NCBI GenBank assembly: GCA_030692055.1 | Contig: JAUYCY010000015.1 | Span: 1 to 38,452, forward strand | Direction of reading: 5' to 3' | Length of the DNA: 38,452 nt | From: Candidatus Omnitrophota bacterium | GTDB lineage: Bacteria > Omnitrophota > Koll11 > Duberdicusellales > 4484-171 | In this document: one piece after another, positions 7,890-15,696 of the stretch | Layout: every line of letters starts with the position of its first letter | How positions within the stretch are numbered: the stretch's first letter is position 1 | The notes under the pieces: model-generated | Database searches by the model: none | Told to the model about the DNA's origin: nothing | Seen by the model: only the letters and a program-made list of their open reading frames with translations | Made by a program: the position numbers and the translations under genes

Positions 7890-7992
7890 AGAATTAAGGT
7901 TAAGGTTGAGATTAAGGTTTAGAATTAAATAATTAATAAATCAAGGAATTAGAATAATTTTACTTAGCCTAAGCCTTTAGCCTTAGCCTGGA
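7890..7992. repeat. Word repeat (TTAAGGTTGAGATTAAGG type) forming a long hairpin
   Basis: Forward words TAAGGTTAAGGTTGAGATT, AAGGTTTAGAATT are followed after an AT-rich gap by TTAGCCTAAGCC, TTTAGCCTTAGCC. The second half is an approximate reverse complement of the first. The block ends just before the tilS ATG and probably forms part of its leader. The same words recur at 27847-27872 inside a coding region. Confidence 0.6.
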
Positions 7993-8000
7993 TTGGGAAA

Positions 8001-8987
8001 ATGGTAGAAGAAATTTTCAAAAAAACTATAAAAAGGTACGGTTTAATCGAAAAAAAAGATAGAATAATTCTGGGTGTTTCCGGCGGTCCGGATTCCGTCT
8101 TTATGCTTTATCAACTTCATGGCATTATGAAAGAAAATAGATTGCAACTTGTGTGCGCGCATTTTAATCATAGCCTTCGGCCGGAAGCTGATAAAGAGGA
8201 GGTCTTTGTAAGAAATCTCTGTAAAGATTTAAATATAAAGTTTATAAGCGAAAAGAAAGATGTAAATAGTTTTTTTGACGGGGATTCTTTAGAGCAGACA
8301 GCCCGTAATTTACGTTTTGATTTTTTTTCAAAATGTAGCAGGCATTTTAAAATAAAAAAGCTTGCCCTAGCTCACCATAAAGATGACCTTATTGAAACAA
8401 TCCTGATGAGATTGATAAGAGGAGCGGGGCTACGGGGATTACGGGGATTTTTACCTAAATCAAAGTTTCAGGGTTTAAATGTGATACGGCCACTAATAGA
8501 ATTAAGCAAAAAAGAAATCATTGACTGGCTCGATGAGCATAAAATTCCCTATTGCGTCGACAAGAGTAATTTTGAAGAGAAATTCTTCCGTAACCGGATA
8601 CGTTTGAAATTGTTGCCGGTTTTGAAGGAATTAAACCCTAATATTGTGGATAATATGTACAATCTAAGCCGTAATATTTCTTTGGATTATGATTTTATTT
8701 ACGGTTTTTCCCGTAACATCTTTGAGTCTATAAAAAGGGGCGAAACCGCCAAGGCGATCAAGCTGGATTTAGAAAAGTTATGCAAGCTTCATCCCGCAAT
8801 ATTGAATAATATCATAAGAATCGCCATTGAAGAACTGAAGGGTAGCACAAGGAGAATAGAAAGTAGGCATATTGATGAAGTTATAGATTTAATATTACGT
8901 CGTCCGTCGGACAGCGTAGTTAATCTACCTCTTCTTTCAGTAAAAAAAGAAGGCAAACTACTTATTATTCAAACCTTGATTTTATAA
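8001..8987 (+). CDS. tilS: tRNA(Ile)-lysidine synthase
   Basis: 328 residues. The enzyme attaches lysine to C34 of tRNA-Ile(CAU) with ATP, converting its reading from AUG to AUA. The PP-loop is SGGPDS at about residues 26-31 in LGVSGGPDSVFMLY. Other family motifs are HFNHSLRPEAD (~54), AHHKDDLIETILMRLIRGAG (~128-147) and FRNRIRLKLLP (~198). Length fits the short-form TilS without the extra C-terminal domain of the E. coli enzyme. ftsH follows at 24 bp, an arrangement (tilS-ftsH-folP) common in bacteria. Confidence 0.95.
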   Translation: MVEEIFKKTIKRYGLIEKKDRIILGVSGGPDSVFMLYQLHGIMKENRLQLVCAHFNHSLRPEADKEEVFVRNLCKDLNIKFISEKKDVNSFFDGDSLEQTARNLRFDFFSKCSRHFKIKKLALAHHKDDLIETILMRLIRGAGLRGLRGFLPKSKFQGLNVIRPLIELSKKEIIDWLDEHKIPYCVDKSNFEEKFFRNRIRLKLLPVLKELNPNIVDNMYNLSRNISLDYDFIYGFSRNIFESIKRGETAKAIKLDLEKLCKLHPAILNNIIRIAIEELKGSTRRIESRHIDEVIDLILRRPSDSVVNLPLLSVKKEGKLLIIQTLIL

Positions 8988-9003
8988 GCTAATAAAGTAT
9001 AAT
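8976..9003 (+). promoter_or_regulatory. Predicted promoter giving a near-leaderless ftsH mRNA
   Basis: TTGATT (8976-8981) and perfect TATAAT (8998-9003) are spaced 16 bp apart, across the tilS stop codon. The expected transcription start, 7-9 nt after the -10, falls on about 9010-9012, at the ftsH ATG. No Shine-Dalgarno sequence precedes that ATG. Confidence 0.5.
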
Positions 9004-9011
9004 ACACTTCT

Positions 9012-10886
9012 ATGGAAAAGAAGAAAAAACCATCAAATTCTAAAGTTTTAAGACAGGCTTTTTTCTGGATACTTATTTTATTTGGGCTACTTTGGTTTAA
9101 CAGCGCGATAAATACAAGCATGAGTAAACCTTTAATCTATAGCGAATTTTATAGTTTGCTCGAGCGCAATCCGCAAGAATCTACTATTTCAAAAGTCAAA
9201 AAAACAGAAAATACCATTCGCGGAGAGTGGACTGCAAAAAAAGGCGGCGGGCAATTTCACGTTTATATTCCAGAAGAAGATAAAGATTTAATTGTGCTTT
9301 TACGAAAAAACGTAAGTAGTTTTGAAATAGAACCTCCTCGTACCACCCTGACAAATTTTCTTCTTAATTTAGTTCCTATGGTTCTTTTTATTGGTGTATT
9401 ATGGTATTTTTCGCACAAAGGAAATCAGCTTGGTTCCCGCGTTTGGAGTTTTGGCAAATCTCGAGCTCAGGTTATTGAAAAAGAAAAAGCCACGCGGATT
9501 ACATTTCGTGATGTAGCAGGGATTGATGAGGCAAAAGAAGAGCTGAAAGAAGTTATTGAATTTTTAAAAGACCCCAAAAGATTTCAGAGGTTAGGCGGTA
9601 GGATTCCAAAAGGAGTTTTATTAGTAGGCCCTCCTGGTTGCGGAAAGACACTATTAGCTAAGGCAGTCGCCGGAGAAGCAGAAGTACCTTTTTTTAGTAT
9701 AAGCGGCTCAGACTTTGTAGAAATGTTTGTAGGTGTTGGCGCATCAAGAGTGCGTGATTTGTTTGAACAAGCAAAAAAAGCGGCTAAAGTAGGAGGTAAA
9801 GGCTGTATTATTTTCATAGACGAGATAGATGCGGTAGGGCGCCTGCGTTTTGCAGGCATCGGCGGAGGGCATGACGAAAGAGAACAGACCCTAAATCAGC
9901 TACTTGCTGAAATGGATGGTTTCCAAACAGAAGAAGGCATTATCATTATGGCCGCAACAAATAGGCCAGATGTGTTAGATCCTGCATTGCTACGTCCGGG
10001 TAGATTCGATCGACATATCGTAATTGATGCCCCTGATATTAGAGGAAGAGAAGAAGTTTTACAAGTTCACACCAAAAAAATAAAATTAGCCTCTAATGTT
10101 AATCTAAGCGTTATCGCAAAGCAAACACCGGGTTTCTCAGGGGCAGACTTGGCAAATCTTTGTAATGAAGCAGCGCTTTTGGCAGCAAGGCGTAATAAAG
10201 ATGCTGTGGAGATGTCAGAGTTGCAGGAGGCAATTGAAAGAGTAATCGCTGGGCCGCAGAGAAGAAGCCGGGTAATTTCTAAAAAAGAAAAAGAAATTAT
10301 TGCTTATCATGAAACCGGGCATTCTTTCCTGTCGCTTGTTCTTGCGCACGCCGACCCCTTGCATAAGGTTTCAATTATTCCCAGAGGCGTAGGCGCATTA
10401 GGTTACACTATGCAGTTACCCACTCAGGACAGGTATCTTCTTTCGCAATCAGAACTTCTTGATAGATTATGTGTGTTTTTAGGAGGAAGGGCCGCTGAAG
10501 AGCTTATGCTGGGCGAGATTACTACAGGCGCACACAATGATTTAGAAGTAGCAACGGAAATGGCGCGACGAATGGTGACTGAGTTTGGAATGAGTGAACG
10601 TGTCGGCCACATGACGTTGGGGAGGAAAGAAGGCCCAATTTTTTTAGGAAAAGAACTGGTAGAGCATAAGAACTATTCTGATGAGACAGCGAAGATAATT
10701 GATGAAGAGGTGAAAAGGATTGTGGAAGAAGTTTACGCGAGGGCAAAGAAAATTCTGTCAGAGAATGCTGAAAAAATAAAACTAGTCGCCGAGCGGCTCC
10801 TTGAAAAAGAAGTTTTAGATGCCCAGGAAGTCAAAGATATTATTGGGTTTAAAGATAATGACGCTTTGCCCGGTACAGACGTATAG
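9012..10886 (+). CDS. ftsH: ATP-dependent zinc metalloprotease FtsH
   Basis: 624 residues, normal for the family. It is a membrane-anchored AAA+ protease that degrades misfolded membrane proteins and short-lived regulators as a hexamer. Two membrane segments flank the periplasmic domain (about 14-34 and 113-133). Walker A GPPGCGKT is near 206-213, Walker B is [11 protein letters not shown] (~270), the second region of homology is [20 protein letters not shown] (~316-335), and the zinc site is H433-E-T-G-H437 with a downstream acidic ligand in the HNDLEVAT region. All catalytic residues are present. It sits between tilS and folP and may start from its own promoter. Confidence 0.97.
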   Translation: MEKKKKPSNSKVLRQAFFWILILFGLLWFNSAINTSMSKPLIYSEFYSLLERNPQESTISKVKKTENTIRGEWTAKKGGGQFHVYIPEEDKDLIVLLRKNVSSFEIEPPRTTLTNFLLNLVPMVLFIGVLWYFSHKGNQLGSRVWSFGKSRAQVIEKEKATRITFRDVAGIDEAKEELKEVIEFLKDPKRFQRLGGRIPKGVLLVGPPGCGKTLLAKAVAGEAEVPFFSISGSDFVEMFVGVGASRVRDLFEQAKKAAKVGGKGCIIFIDEIDAVGRLRFAGIGGGHDEREQTLNQLLAEMDGFQTEEGIIIMAATNRPDVLDPALLRPGRFDRHIVIDAPDIRGREEVLQVHTKKIKLASNVNLSVIAKQTPGFSGADLANLCNEAALLAARRNKDAVEMSELQEAIERVIAGPQRRSRVISKKEKEIIAYHETGHSFLSLVLAHADPLHKVSIIPRGVGALGYTMQLPTQDRYLLSQSELLDRLCVFLGGRAAEELMLGEITTGAHNDLEVATEMARRMVTEFGMSERVGHMTLGRKEGPIFLGKELVEHKNYSDETAKIIDEEVKRIVEEVYARAKKILSENAEKIKLVAERLLEKEVLDAQEVKDIIGFKDNDALPGTDV

Positions 10887-10935
10887 TCTACACCAGTCTA
10901 AGTTCCTTGCCAATGCCTAAAAACTTGCTTTAACA

Positions 10936-12153
10936 ATGAGGATAACCCCCCTTAAAATCGAAAATTATAAAGAGGCTAAAGAACTATTATCCGCAATAAA
11001 TGTTAGCAGTGAAGGCTTAAGGATTCTCTCAGCCAAAAGCTTATCTGTTGCTTTTAAAATAGAAGGAATAAAGTCTTGGGAAGCAAACATAATTAAGCAG
11101 CATTTGCTTTCCCTAGGTAGCGATAGTGCAATAGAAAGAGCCGCTTTAGTGAAGAACATAAAAACTACTACTATTCTTTTTGGAAATATAAACCAACTCA
11201 AGAAACTATGCGAAAAATTAAAGAATCAACCGTTTAGCCTAAAAGAAATTTCCAGAAAAGTTTCATTTTATTTGGATAATTTGTTTAAGAATGAATTTAT
11301 TTTTAAAATAAAGGGAAAAGAACTAAAAATAAAACAGCCAGTTATCTGTGGCGTAATAAACGTGACACCGGATTCGTTTTCAGGGGACGGATTATTACAA
11401 TATCAAATATCAAAAATAAAATATCAAAAATTATTGCTTGAGAAAGTAGAGGGCATGATAAGGGAGGGAGCGAAGATAATTGATGTGGGAGGAGAGTCAA
11501 CAAGGCCTTTTTCTAAGCCTATTAGCGAAGAAGAAGAGATAAGGAGAGTAATACCTCCTCTAAAAGTTATAAGACGGAAATTTAAGGAAGTGCTTCTTTC
11601 TATAGATACCTATAAATTTAAGGTAGCAAGGGCGGCAGCGAATGAAGGGGTGCATATAATCAATGATATCACTGCTTTACGAAACTCTCCGAACATTGCT
11701 TCTTTAATAGAGGAGTATAAATTAGGGTGTGTTTTAATGCATATGAAAGGTAGTCCCAGAAATATGCAGATAAACCCAATATATAAAAACGTAGTAGAAG
11801 ATATCATTGACTTTTTCGAAGAGCGCCTATGCTTTTGCGAGAAACAAGGTATAGAAAAATGTCAGCTTTTACTTGATCCGGGAATAGGCTTTGGTAAGCG
11901 CTTAGAGGACAATCTTAAAATTATAAATGAGCTTTATAAGCTTAAAATTTTTGGTTTACCTGTCTTTTTAGGGTTGTCCAGAAAATCTTTCATTGGTGAT
12001 GTTCTTGGTGTCAAAGTAGCAGAAAAAAGGGTTTTGGGAACCGCGGTTAGTAATGCCATTGCCTATGTTAAAGGGGCTAATATTTTAAGAGTCCACGACG
12101 TAAAAGAGACTGCTCAGGCATTAAAAATTGCCTATTCTGTACTGAATAATTAG
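10936..12153 (+). CDS. folP: Dihydropteroate synthase with N-terminal extension and in-frame repeat
   Basis: 405 residues. The enzyme joins p-aminobenzoate to 6-hydroxymethyl-dihydropterin diphosphate in folate synthesis. The DHPS barrel starts near residue 135 (VICGVINVTPDSFSGDG). IIDVGGESTRP lies near 178-188, LSIDTYKFKVARAAANEGVHIINDITAL near 217-245, LLDPGIGFGKR near 313-323, and RVHDVKE near 389-395. The first ~130 residues are an extension seen in some clades and carry no motif I know. Residues ~153-167 (LLQYQISKIKYQKLL) sit in the mobile loop after TPDSFSGDG. They are encoded by TATCAAA-type words and make the loop about 7 residues longer than usual. All substrate-contacting motifs remain. 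Confidence 0.93.
   Translation: MRITPLKIENYKEAKELLSAINVSSEGLRILSAKSLSVAFKIEGIKSWEANIIKQHLLSLGSDSAIERAALVKNIKTTTILFGNINQLKKLCEKLKNQPFSLKEISRKVSFYLDNLFKNEFIFKIKGKELKIKQPVICGVINVTPDSFSGDGLLQYQISKIKYQKLLLEKVEGMIREGAKIIDVGGESTRPFSKPISEEEEIRRVIPPLKVIRRKFKEVLLSIDTYKFKVARAAANEGVHIINDITALRNSPNIASLIEEYKLGCVLMHMKGSPRNMQINPIYKNVVEDIIDFFEERLCFCEKQGIEKCQLLLDPGIGFGKRLEDNLKIINELYKLKIFGLPVFLGLSRKSFIGDVLGVKVAEKRVLGTAVSNAIAYVKGANILRVHDVKETAQALKIAYSVLNN
11397..11436. repeat. TATCAAA word repeat embedded in folP
   Basis: The run TACAATATCAAATATCAA, AAATAAAATATCAAAAATT is a degenerate 7-8-nt word repeat. It keeps the folP frame open and lengthens DHPS loop 2. It looks like the intergenic word repeats of this window. 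Confidence 0.55.
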
Positions 12154-12158
12154 TTATT

Positions 12159-12911
12159 ATGTTGCAACGTTTTATAAATATAAAAACTCTTTTAGAGATA
12201 CTTATACTTTGGATGGTCATCTATAGGATATTTATTTCTCTTAAAGGAACGAGAGGGGTTTATCTTATAAGAGGAATTATCGTTCTCATTATAGCATTCT
12301 TTGTTTTTCAAAAGTTGGGGTTAACAGTATTAAGCTGGTTACTTACTAACTTTTTCGCCTTCTACTTAATCACTATAGTAATTATTTTTCAGCCGGAGTT
12401 AAGAGCAGGCCTCATACAGTTAGGCCAAAGGCGTATTTTCTATAAGGGGTTAAGGAAGGAAGAAGTAGAAAGGGTTTTAAGAGAAATTGTTTCTGCTGTC
12501 ACAGTCCTTTCTAGGAAGAAAACAGGCGCTTTGATTGCAATTAAGAAAGATATGGGCCTTAGTGATTATATTGAAAGCGGTGTAATATTGAATGCGCAAC
12601 TGAGTTCAGAGTTGCTACAAAATATATTTCATCCCTTGGCTCCCCTGCATGACGGAGGGGTAGTTATTGAAGGGGCAAAAATAGTTGCTGCTTCTTGCTT
12701 ATTTCCTCACAGTGATAGCTTAGGTTTAGAAAGGACCTTAGGCATGCGGCATCGCTCGGCCATAGGGTTATCAGAACATTCCGATGCTGTAATCATCGTA
12801 GTTTCTGAAGAAAATGGGCATATCTCATTGGCTATCAATGGGCAATTAACAGGAGATTTGACACCGGATGATTTGTTAACTATTTTAAAGGGCCAAATTA
12901 GTAAAAAATAA
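12159..12911 (+). CDS. cdaA: Diadenylate cyclase CdaA (DacA)
   Basis: 250 residues. Makes c-di-AMP from two ATP. Three N-terminal membrane segments lie at about 10-28, 38-55 and 60-78, followed by FQPELRAGLIQLGQRRIF at the entry to the DAC domain. The catalytic DGA-type motif is HDGGVVIEG (~162-170, with Gly in place of the usual Ala) and the RHR motif is MRHRSAIGLSE (~195-205). ATG lies 5 bp after the folP stop. A short cdaR-like ORF follows 5 bp after its end, matching the conserved cdaA-cdaR order. Confidence 0.93.
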   Translation: MLQRFINIKTLLEILILWMVIYRIFISLKGTRGVYLIRGIIVLIIAFFVFQKLGLTVLSWLLTNFFAFYLITIVIIFQPELRAGLIQLGQRRIFYKGLRKEEVERVLREIVSAVTVLSRKKTGALIAIKKDMGLSDYIESGVILNAQLSSELLQNIFHPLAPLHDGGVVIEGAKIVAASCLFPHSDSLGLERTLGMRHRSAIGLSEHSDAVIIVVSEENGHISLAINGQLTGDLTPDDLLTILKGQISKK

Positions 12912-12916
12912 AAACA

Positions 12917-13051
12917 ATGAAATTTTGGAAAAAAATAAAAATAAAAGAATTAATAACCTATAATTTTTGGTTAAAGCTTGCTTCTTTGATTATTGCTATT
13001 ATCGTTTGGCTTTATGTGAGTGGAGAGATAACCAAAGGTGTAAAGATTTAG
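12917..13051 (+). CDS. 44-residue CdaR/YbbR-like membrane stub
   Basis: Too short for usual gene calling. The 44 residues include ITYNFWLKLASLIIAIIVWL followed by YVSGE, the typical start of YbbR/CdaR proteins (a basic lead, one membrane helix, then WLYVSGE). Full-length CdaR carries several YbbR domains and modulates CdaA; here the ORF stops after GEITKGVKI. A GCGCATAGCG word repeat begins two bases after the stop, so the rest may have been lost there. It could be a remnant or a true short form. Position right after cdaA strongly supports the identity. Confidence 0.7.
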   Translation: MKFWKKIKIKELITYNFWLKLASLIIAIIVWLYVSGEITKGVKI

Positions 13052-13119
13052 ATAACGCAAAGCGCATAGCGCCAAGCGCAAAGCGTAGAAAACAGAGAAC
13101 AGAATTCAAAAAGAAATAA
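13052..13119. repeat. Word repeat (GCAAAGCGCATAGCG type)
   Basis: Words AACGCAAAGCGCATAGCG, CCAAGCGCAAAGCG, then AAACAGAGAACAGAATTC. Related words are at 5486-5525, 31446-31470 and 34988-35000. It lies between the cdaR stub and pdxJ. Confidence 0.5.
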
Positions 13120-13860
13120 ATGAAGTTAGGCGTTAATATTGATCATATTGCAACTCTGCGGCAGGCGCGCGGGACCAGCTATCCCGACCCAGTGGTTGGA
13201 GCATTGCTTTGTGAATATGCCGGTGCTAGTTCCATCGTTGCTCACTTAAGAGAAGATAGGCGTCATATACAAGAAAGAGACGTTAGCTTAATCAAAGAAG
13301 CGATAAAAATTAAATTTAACTTAGAAATGTCAATAAACAAAGCCATAGTTGATTTTGCCTTAAGGTTAGAACCTCATCAGGCGACCTTAGTTCCCGAGCG
13401 TAGGCAAGAACTGACTACCGAAGGAGGAATTGACCTTATAAAGCATTATGTTAAAGTAGAGAAAGTAGTTAAGAAGTTACAAGATAGCGGGATAGCGGTA
13501 AGTTTATTTATTGACCCTTCAAAAACACAAATTGAAAAAGCAAAAAAAATGGGCGCAGACATTGTTGAAATTAACACCGGCAAGTATTCAGAGGCAAAGA
13601 CGCCTCTAATTTTAAAGAAAGAGTTAGTAAAAATAAAAGAGGCGGCTCGTTTTGCAAAAAAATTAGGATTTTTTGTTGCCGCAGGCCACGGCATTGATTA
13701 TGAAAATATAAAGGAAATAGTTAAAGTAAAAGAAATAGAGGAATTAAACATCGGCCACTCGATAATTTGCCGTTCGGTGTTTGTGGGGATGGTTACGGCA
13801 GTAGAGGAGATGCTTGGATTGATAACAAGCCGCAAGCTGCAGGCTACAAGCTACAGGTAA
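13120..13860 (+). CDS. pdxJ: Pyridoxine 5'-phosphate synthase
   Basis: 246 residues. It condenses 3-amino-2-oxopropyl phosphate with deoxyxylulose 5-phosphate in DXP-dependent vitamin B6 synthesis. The N-terminus LGVNIDHIATLRQARGTSYPD is diagnostic. Also present are AHLREDRRHI (~42-51), NLEMS (~66), TLVPERRQELTTEGG (~88-102), VSLFIDPS (~126), IEINTGKY-type VEINTGKYSEA (~148) and AAGHGIDYEN (~186) with ELNIGHSII (~209). The last ~10 residues (RKLQATSYR) are encoded by a word repeat and lie beyond the usual end. Confidence 0.96.
   Translation: MKLGVNIDHIATLRQARGTSYPDPVVGALLCEYAGASSIVAHLREDRRHIQERDVSLIKEAIKIKFNLEMSINKAIVDFALRLEPHQATLVPERRQELTTEGGIDLIKHYVKVEKVVKKLQDSGIAVSLFIDPSKTQIEKAKKMGADIVEINTGKYSEAKTPLILKKELVKIKEAARFAKKLGFFVAAGHGIDYENIKEIVKVKEIEELNIGHSIICRSVFVGMVTAVEEMLGLITSRKLQATSYR
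13828..13859. repeat. Word repeat forming the pdxJ C-terminus
   Basis: ACAAGCCGCAAGCTGCAGG, CTACAAGCTACAGG are the same words as the intergenic block 6183-6260. Here they encode the last residues and run into the pdxJ stop codon. Confidence 0.55.
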
Positions 13861-13870
13861 AGAGAGACAT

Positions 13871-14335
13871 ATGAAGAAGAAAAGGTCGGTTGAAGTAAGG
13901 CGTATTATTTTTATTGCATTAATGGGTTTTTTAACGTCACTTTTTGTGGTACCCTGCAGTCTTCAAATGGCTATCGCACAAGAACAGTCAAACAAAGAAG
14001 CAATAAAGGAATGGGAACAATACTATGGAATGACAGCAGAAGAATATTGGCAGGGGCTTTATAATTTTGAAAAAGAAAGGAAAGAAAAAAGAGCAAAAGC
14101 AGATGAATTAGTAAGGAAATATTTTGGAAAAAAATATCAAGGCGTTGATGATCTAACGAGACAAGGTGTGGCGCTTCCTCAGAAATTTGTTGAAGAATTT
14201 CAATCTCTTGGCTACCAAGATTTTCCACCCAAGAAGTTTCGGATTTCACCACCACCCGTAGAGCCACCAGAATGGTTTAAAAAAGAAGTATTATCAGAAT
14301 CCAAGGAAACAAGTAGTGGACAAACCCCAAGGTAA
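13871..14335 (+). CDS. Hypothetical exported protein
   Basis: 154 residues. A signal peptide covers about 1-37: basic KKKRSVEVRR, hydrophobic IIFIALMGFLTSLFVVPC, cleavage probable after AIA (AIA-QEQS). A cysteine inside the signal region (VPCS) is not in a convincing lipobox. The mature part is charged and helical (EWEQYYGMTAEEYWQGLYNF, then KERKEKRAKADELVRKYFGK) with a proline-rich tail (ISPPPVEPPEWF). I recognise no family. It starts 10 bp after pdxJ. Confidence 0.6.
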   Translation: MKKKRSVEVRRIIFIALMGFLTSLFVVPCSLQMAIAQEQSNKEAIKEWEQYYGMTAEEYWQGLYNFEKERKEKRAKADELVRKYFGKKYQGVDDLTRQGVALPQKFVEEFQSLGYQDFPPKKFRISPPPVEPPEWFKKEVLSESKETSSGQTPR

Positions 14336-14359
14336 AGGAGCAGTTTAAATGATGGTAAT

Positions 14360-14391
14360 TAGTTTACAGTTTACAGTTTACAGTTTACAGA
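14360..14391. repeat. GTTTACA tandem words before acpS
   Basis: AGTTTACAGTTTACAGTTT, ACAGTTTACAG: four near-perfect copies of a 7-nt unit directly abutting the acpS ATG. No Shine-Dalgarno sequence remains in front of the start. Confidence 0.7.
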
Positions 14392-14392
14392 T

Positions 14393-14776
14393 ATGATTAT
14401 TGGTATCGGTATAGATATGGTTAAAATTGAAAAGATGCAAGGCGCAATTGAACGGCTTGGGGAGAATTTTTTAAATAGAGTGTTTGACAAGAAAGAATTG
14501 AAAAACATCGCCAAAGGAAAGATGTATTATCAACGCCTAGCCGCGCGTTTCGCCGCCAAAGAAGCGGTAGTAAAAGCAATTTCAAAAGAAAAGCCTTTAG
14601 CATTGAAGGACATTCTAATTCTTAACAAGGCAAACGGTGCTCCTTACTGTGAGTTTAAAAAAGATATAGGTATACAGATTTTTCTTTCTATAACCCATAT
14701 AGAAGAATATGCAGTTGCTTGCGCAGTCGCACAGACGACAGATAACAGAAGTCAGAAATCAGAGATAAGAAAATAG
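14393..14776 (+). CDS. acpS: Holo-[acyl-carrier-protein] synthase
   Basis: 127 residues. Transfers phosphopantetheine from CoA to acyl carrier protein. The Mg-binding aspartate is D8 in IIGIGIDMVKIEK and the second acidic ligand is in RLAARFAAKEAVVKA (E near 60). SITHIEEYAVACAVA near 101-115 is the normal family end. The last ~12 residues (TTDNRSQKSEIRK) come from an AGTCAGAAATCAGA word repeat. nnrD follows, a frequent pairing. Confidence 0.95.
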   Translation: MIIGIGIDMVKIEKMQGAIERLGENFLNRVFDKKELKNIAKGKMYYQRLAARFAAKEAVVKAISKEKPLALKDILILNKANGAPYCEFKKDIGIQIFLSITHIEEYAVACAVAQTTDNRSQKSEIRK

Positions 14777-14830
14777 GGGACAGAAAATCTGACCTCTGAC
14801 ATCTGTCTTCTGACCTCTGGTGTCTATGTA
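14736..14830. repeat. Word hairpin (CAGAAGTCAGAAATCAGA type)
   Basis: AGACGACAGATAACAGAAGT, CAGAAATCAGAGATAAG is followed by the inverse words CTGACCTCTGACATCTGTC, TTCTGACCTCTGGTGTCT. The two halves are approximate reverse complements, so a hairpin of about 35-nt arms can form. It spans the end of acpS and the gap before nnrD. Confidence 0.65.
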
Positions 14831-14843
14831 GAAGACCAATAAT

Positions 14844-15695
14844 ATGAAGTTACCTAAGCAGTTATTAAAACGTAAATCCGATACTCACAAAGGAGATTAC
14901 GGCTATGTTTTCGTGCTTGGAGGTTCTCCCGGCTTAACCGGTGCGGTTTGTCTTTGTGCCCAGGCTGCATTAAGAAGTGGCGCAGGGTTAGTGCGAGTGG
15001 GGGTGCCTAAGTCTTTAAATAATATATTTGAGATTAAATTGACAGAGGTGATGAGTTTACCCTTAGAGGACATAGGAGGCGGATATCTTTCTTTAAGCTC
15101 ATTTAAACAGCTCGAGACTATTTTAAGTAAAATTGATGTTATTGCCGTAGGTTGCGGTGCATCGTTAAATCCTTCTACACAAGAGCTGATTTTTAGGGTA
15201 GTAGAAGATATAGATAAACCATTAGTAATAGACGCTGATGGGATAAATGCTTTAAGCAAAGATTTAACGATTTTAGAGAAAAGAAAGACAAAGAAATTTA
15301 TTTTGACTCCTCATTTAGGAGAGTTTTCGCGTTTAATAAAACTTGATGTTGAGAAAATTAAAGAAAGACGAAAAGAGCTTGTCAAAGATTTTGCTTTTCA
15401 GTATAATTTAACTCTCATTCTTAAGGGTTATAAGACGCTAGTAAGCGACGGTAAGAAACTCTTTGAGAATAATACTGGTAACCCCGGAATGGCCACAGCG
15501 GGTTCGGGAGATGTCCTTACTGGAATAATCGCCGGCCTCATAGGGCAAGGATTAGATTGTTTTGAAGCGGCAAAAATTGGAGTTTATCTACATGGTTTAG
15601 CCGGCGATTTAGCCGCAAAAGAAAAAACTCAAAATTGCCTTATTGCTTCGGATATAATAGAATATTTACCGAAGGCTATAAAAAGGATGCGGTAA
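14844..15695 (+). CDS. nnrD: ADP-dependent NAD(P)H-hydrate dehydratase
   Basis: 283 residues, the C-terminal-type domain alone (no NnrE epimerase fusion). It repairs hydrated NADH/NADPH. Family motifs: KGDYGYVFVLGGSPGLTGA (~17-35), ALRSGAGLVRVGVP (~44), VIDADGINAL (~131), LTPHLGEFSRL (~155), LILKGYKTLVSDG (~195) and the catalytic NPGMATAGSGDVLTGIIAGL (~212-231). Ribokinase-like fold, cytosolic. The next ORF starts one base after its stop. Confidence 0.94.
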   Translation: MKLPKQLLKRKSDTHKGDYGYVFVLGGSPGLTGAVCLCAQAALRSGAGLVRVGVPKSLNNIFEIKLTEVMSLPLEDIGGGYLSLSSFKQLETILSKIDVIAVGCGASLNPSTQELIFRVVEDIDKPLVIDADGINALSKDLTILEKRKTKKFILTPHLGEFSRLIKLDVEKIKERRKELVKDFAFQYNLTLILKGYKTLVSDGKKLFENNTGNPGMATAGSGDVLTGIIAGLIGQGLDCFEAAKIGVYLHGLAGDLAAKEKTQNCLIASDIIEYLPKAIKRMR

Positions 15696-15696
15696 A

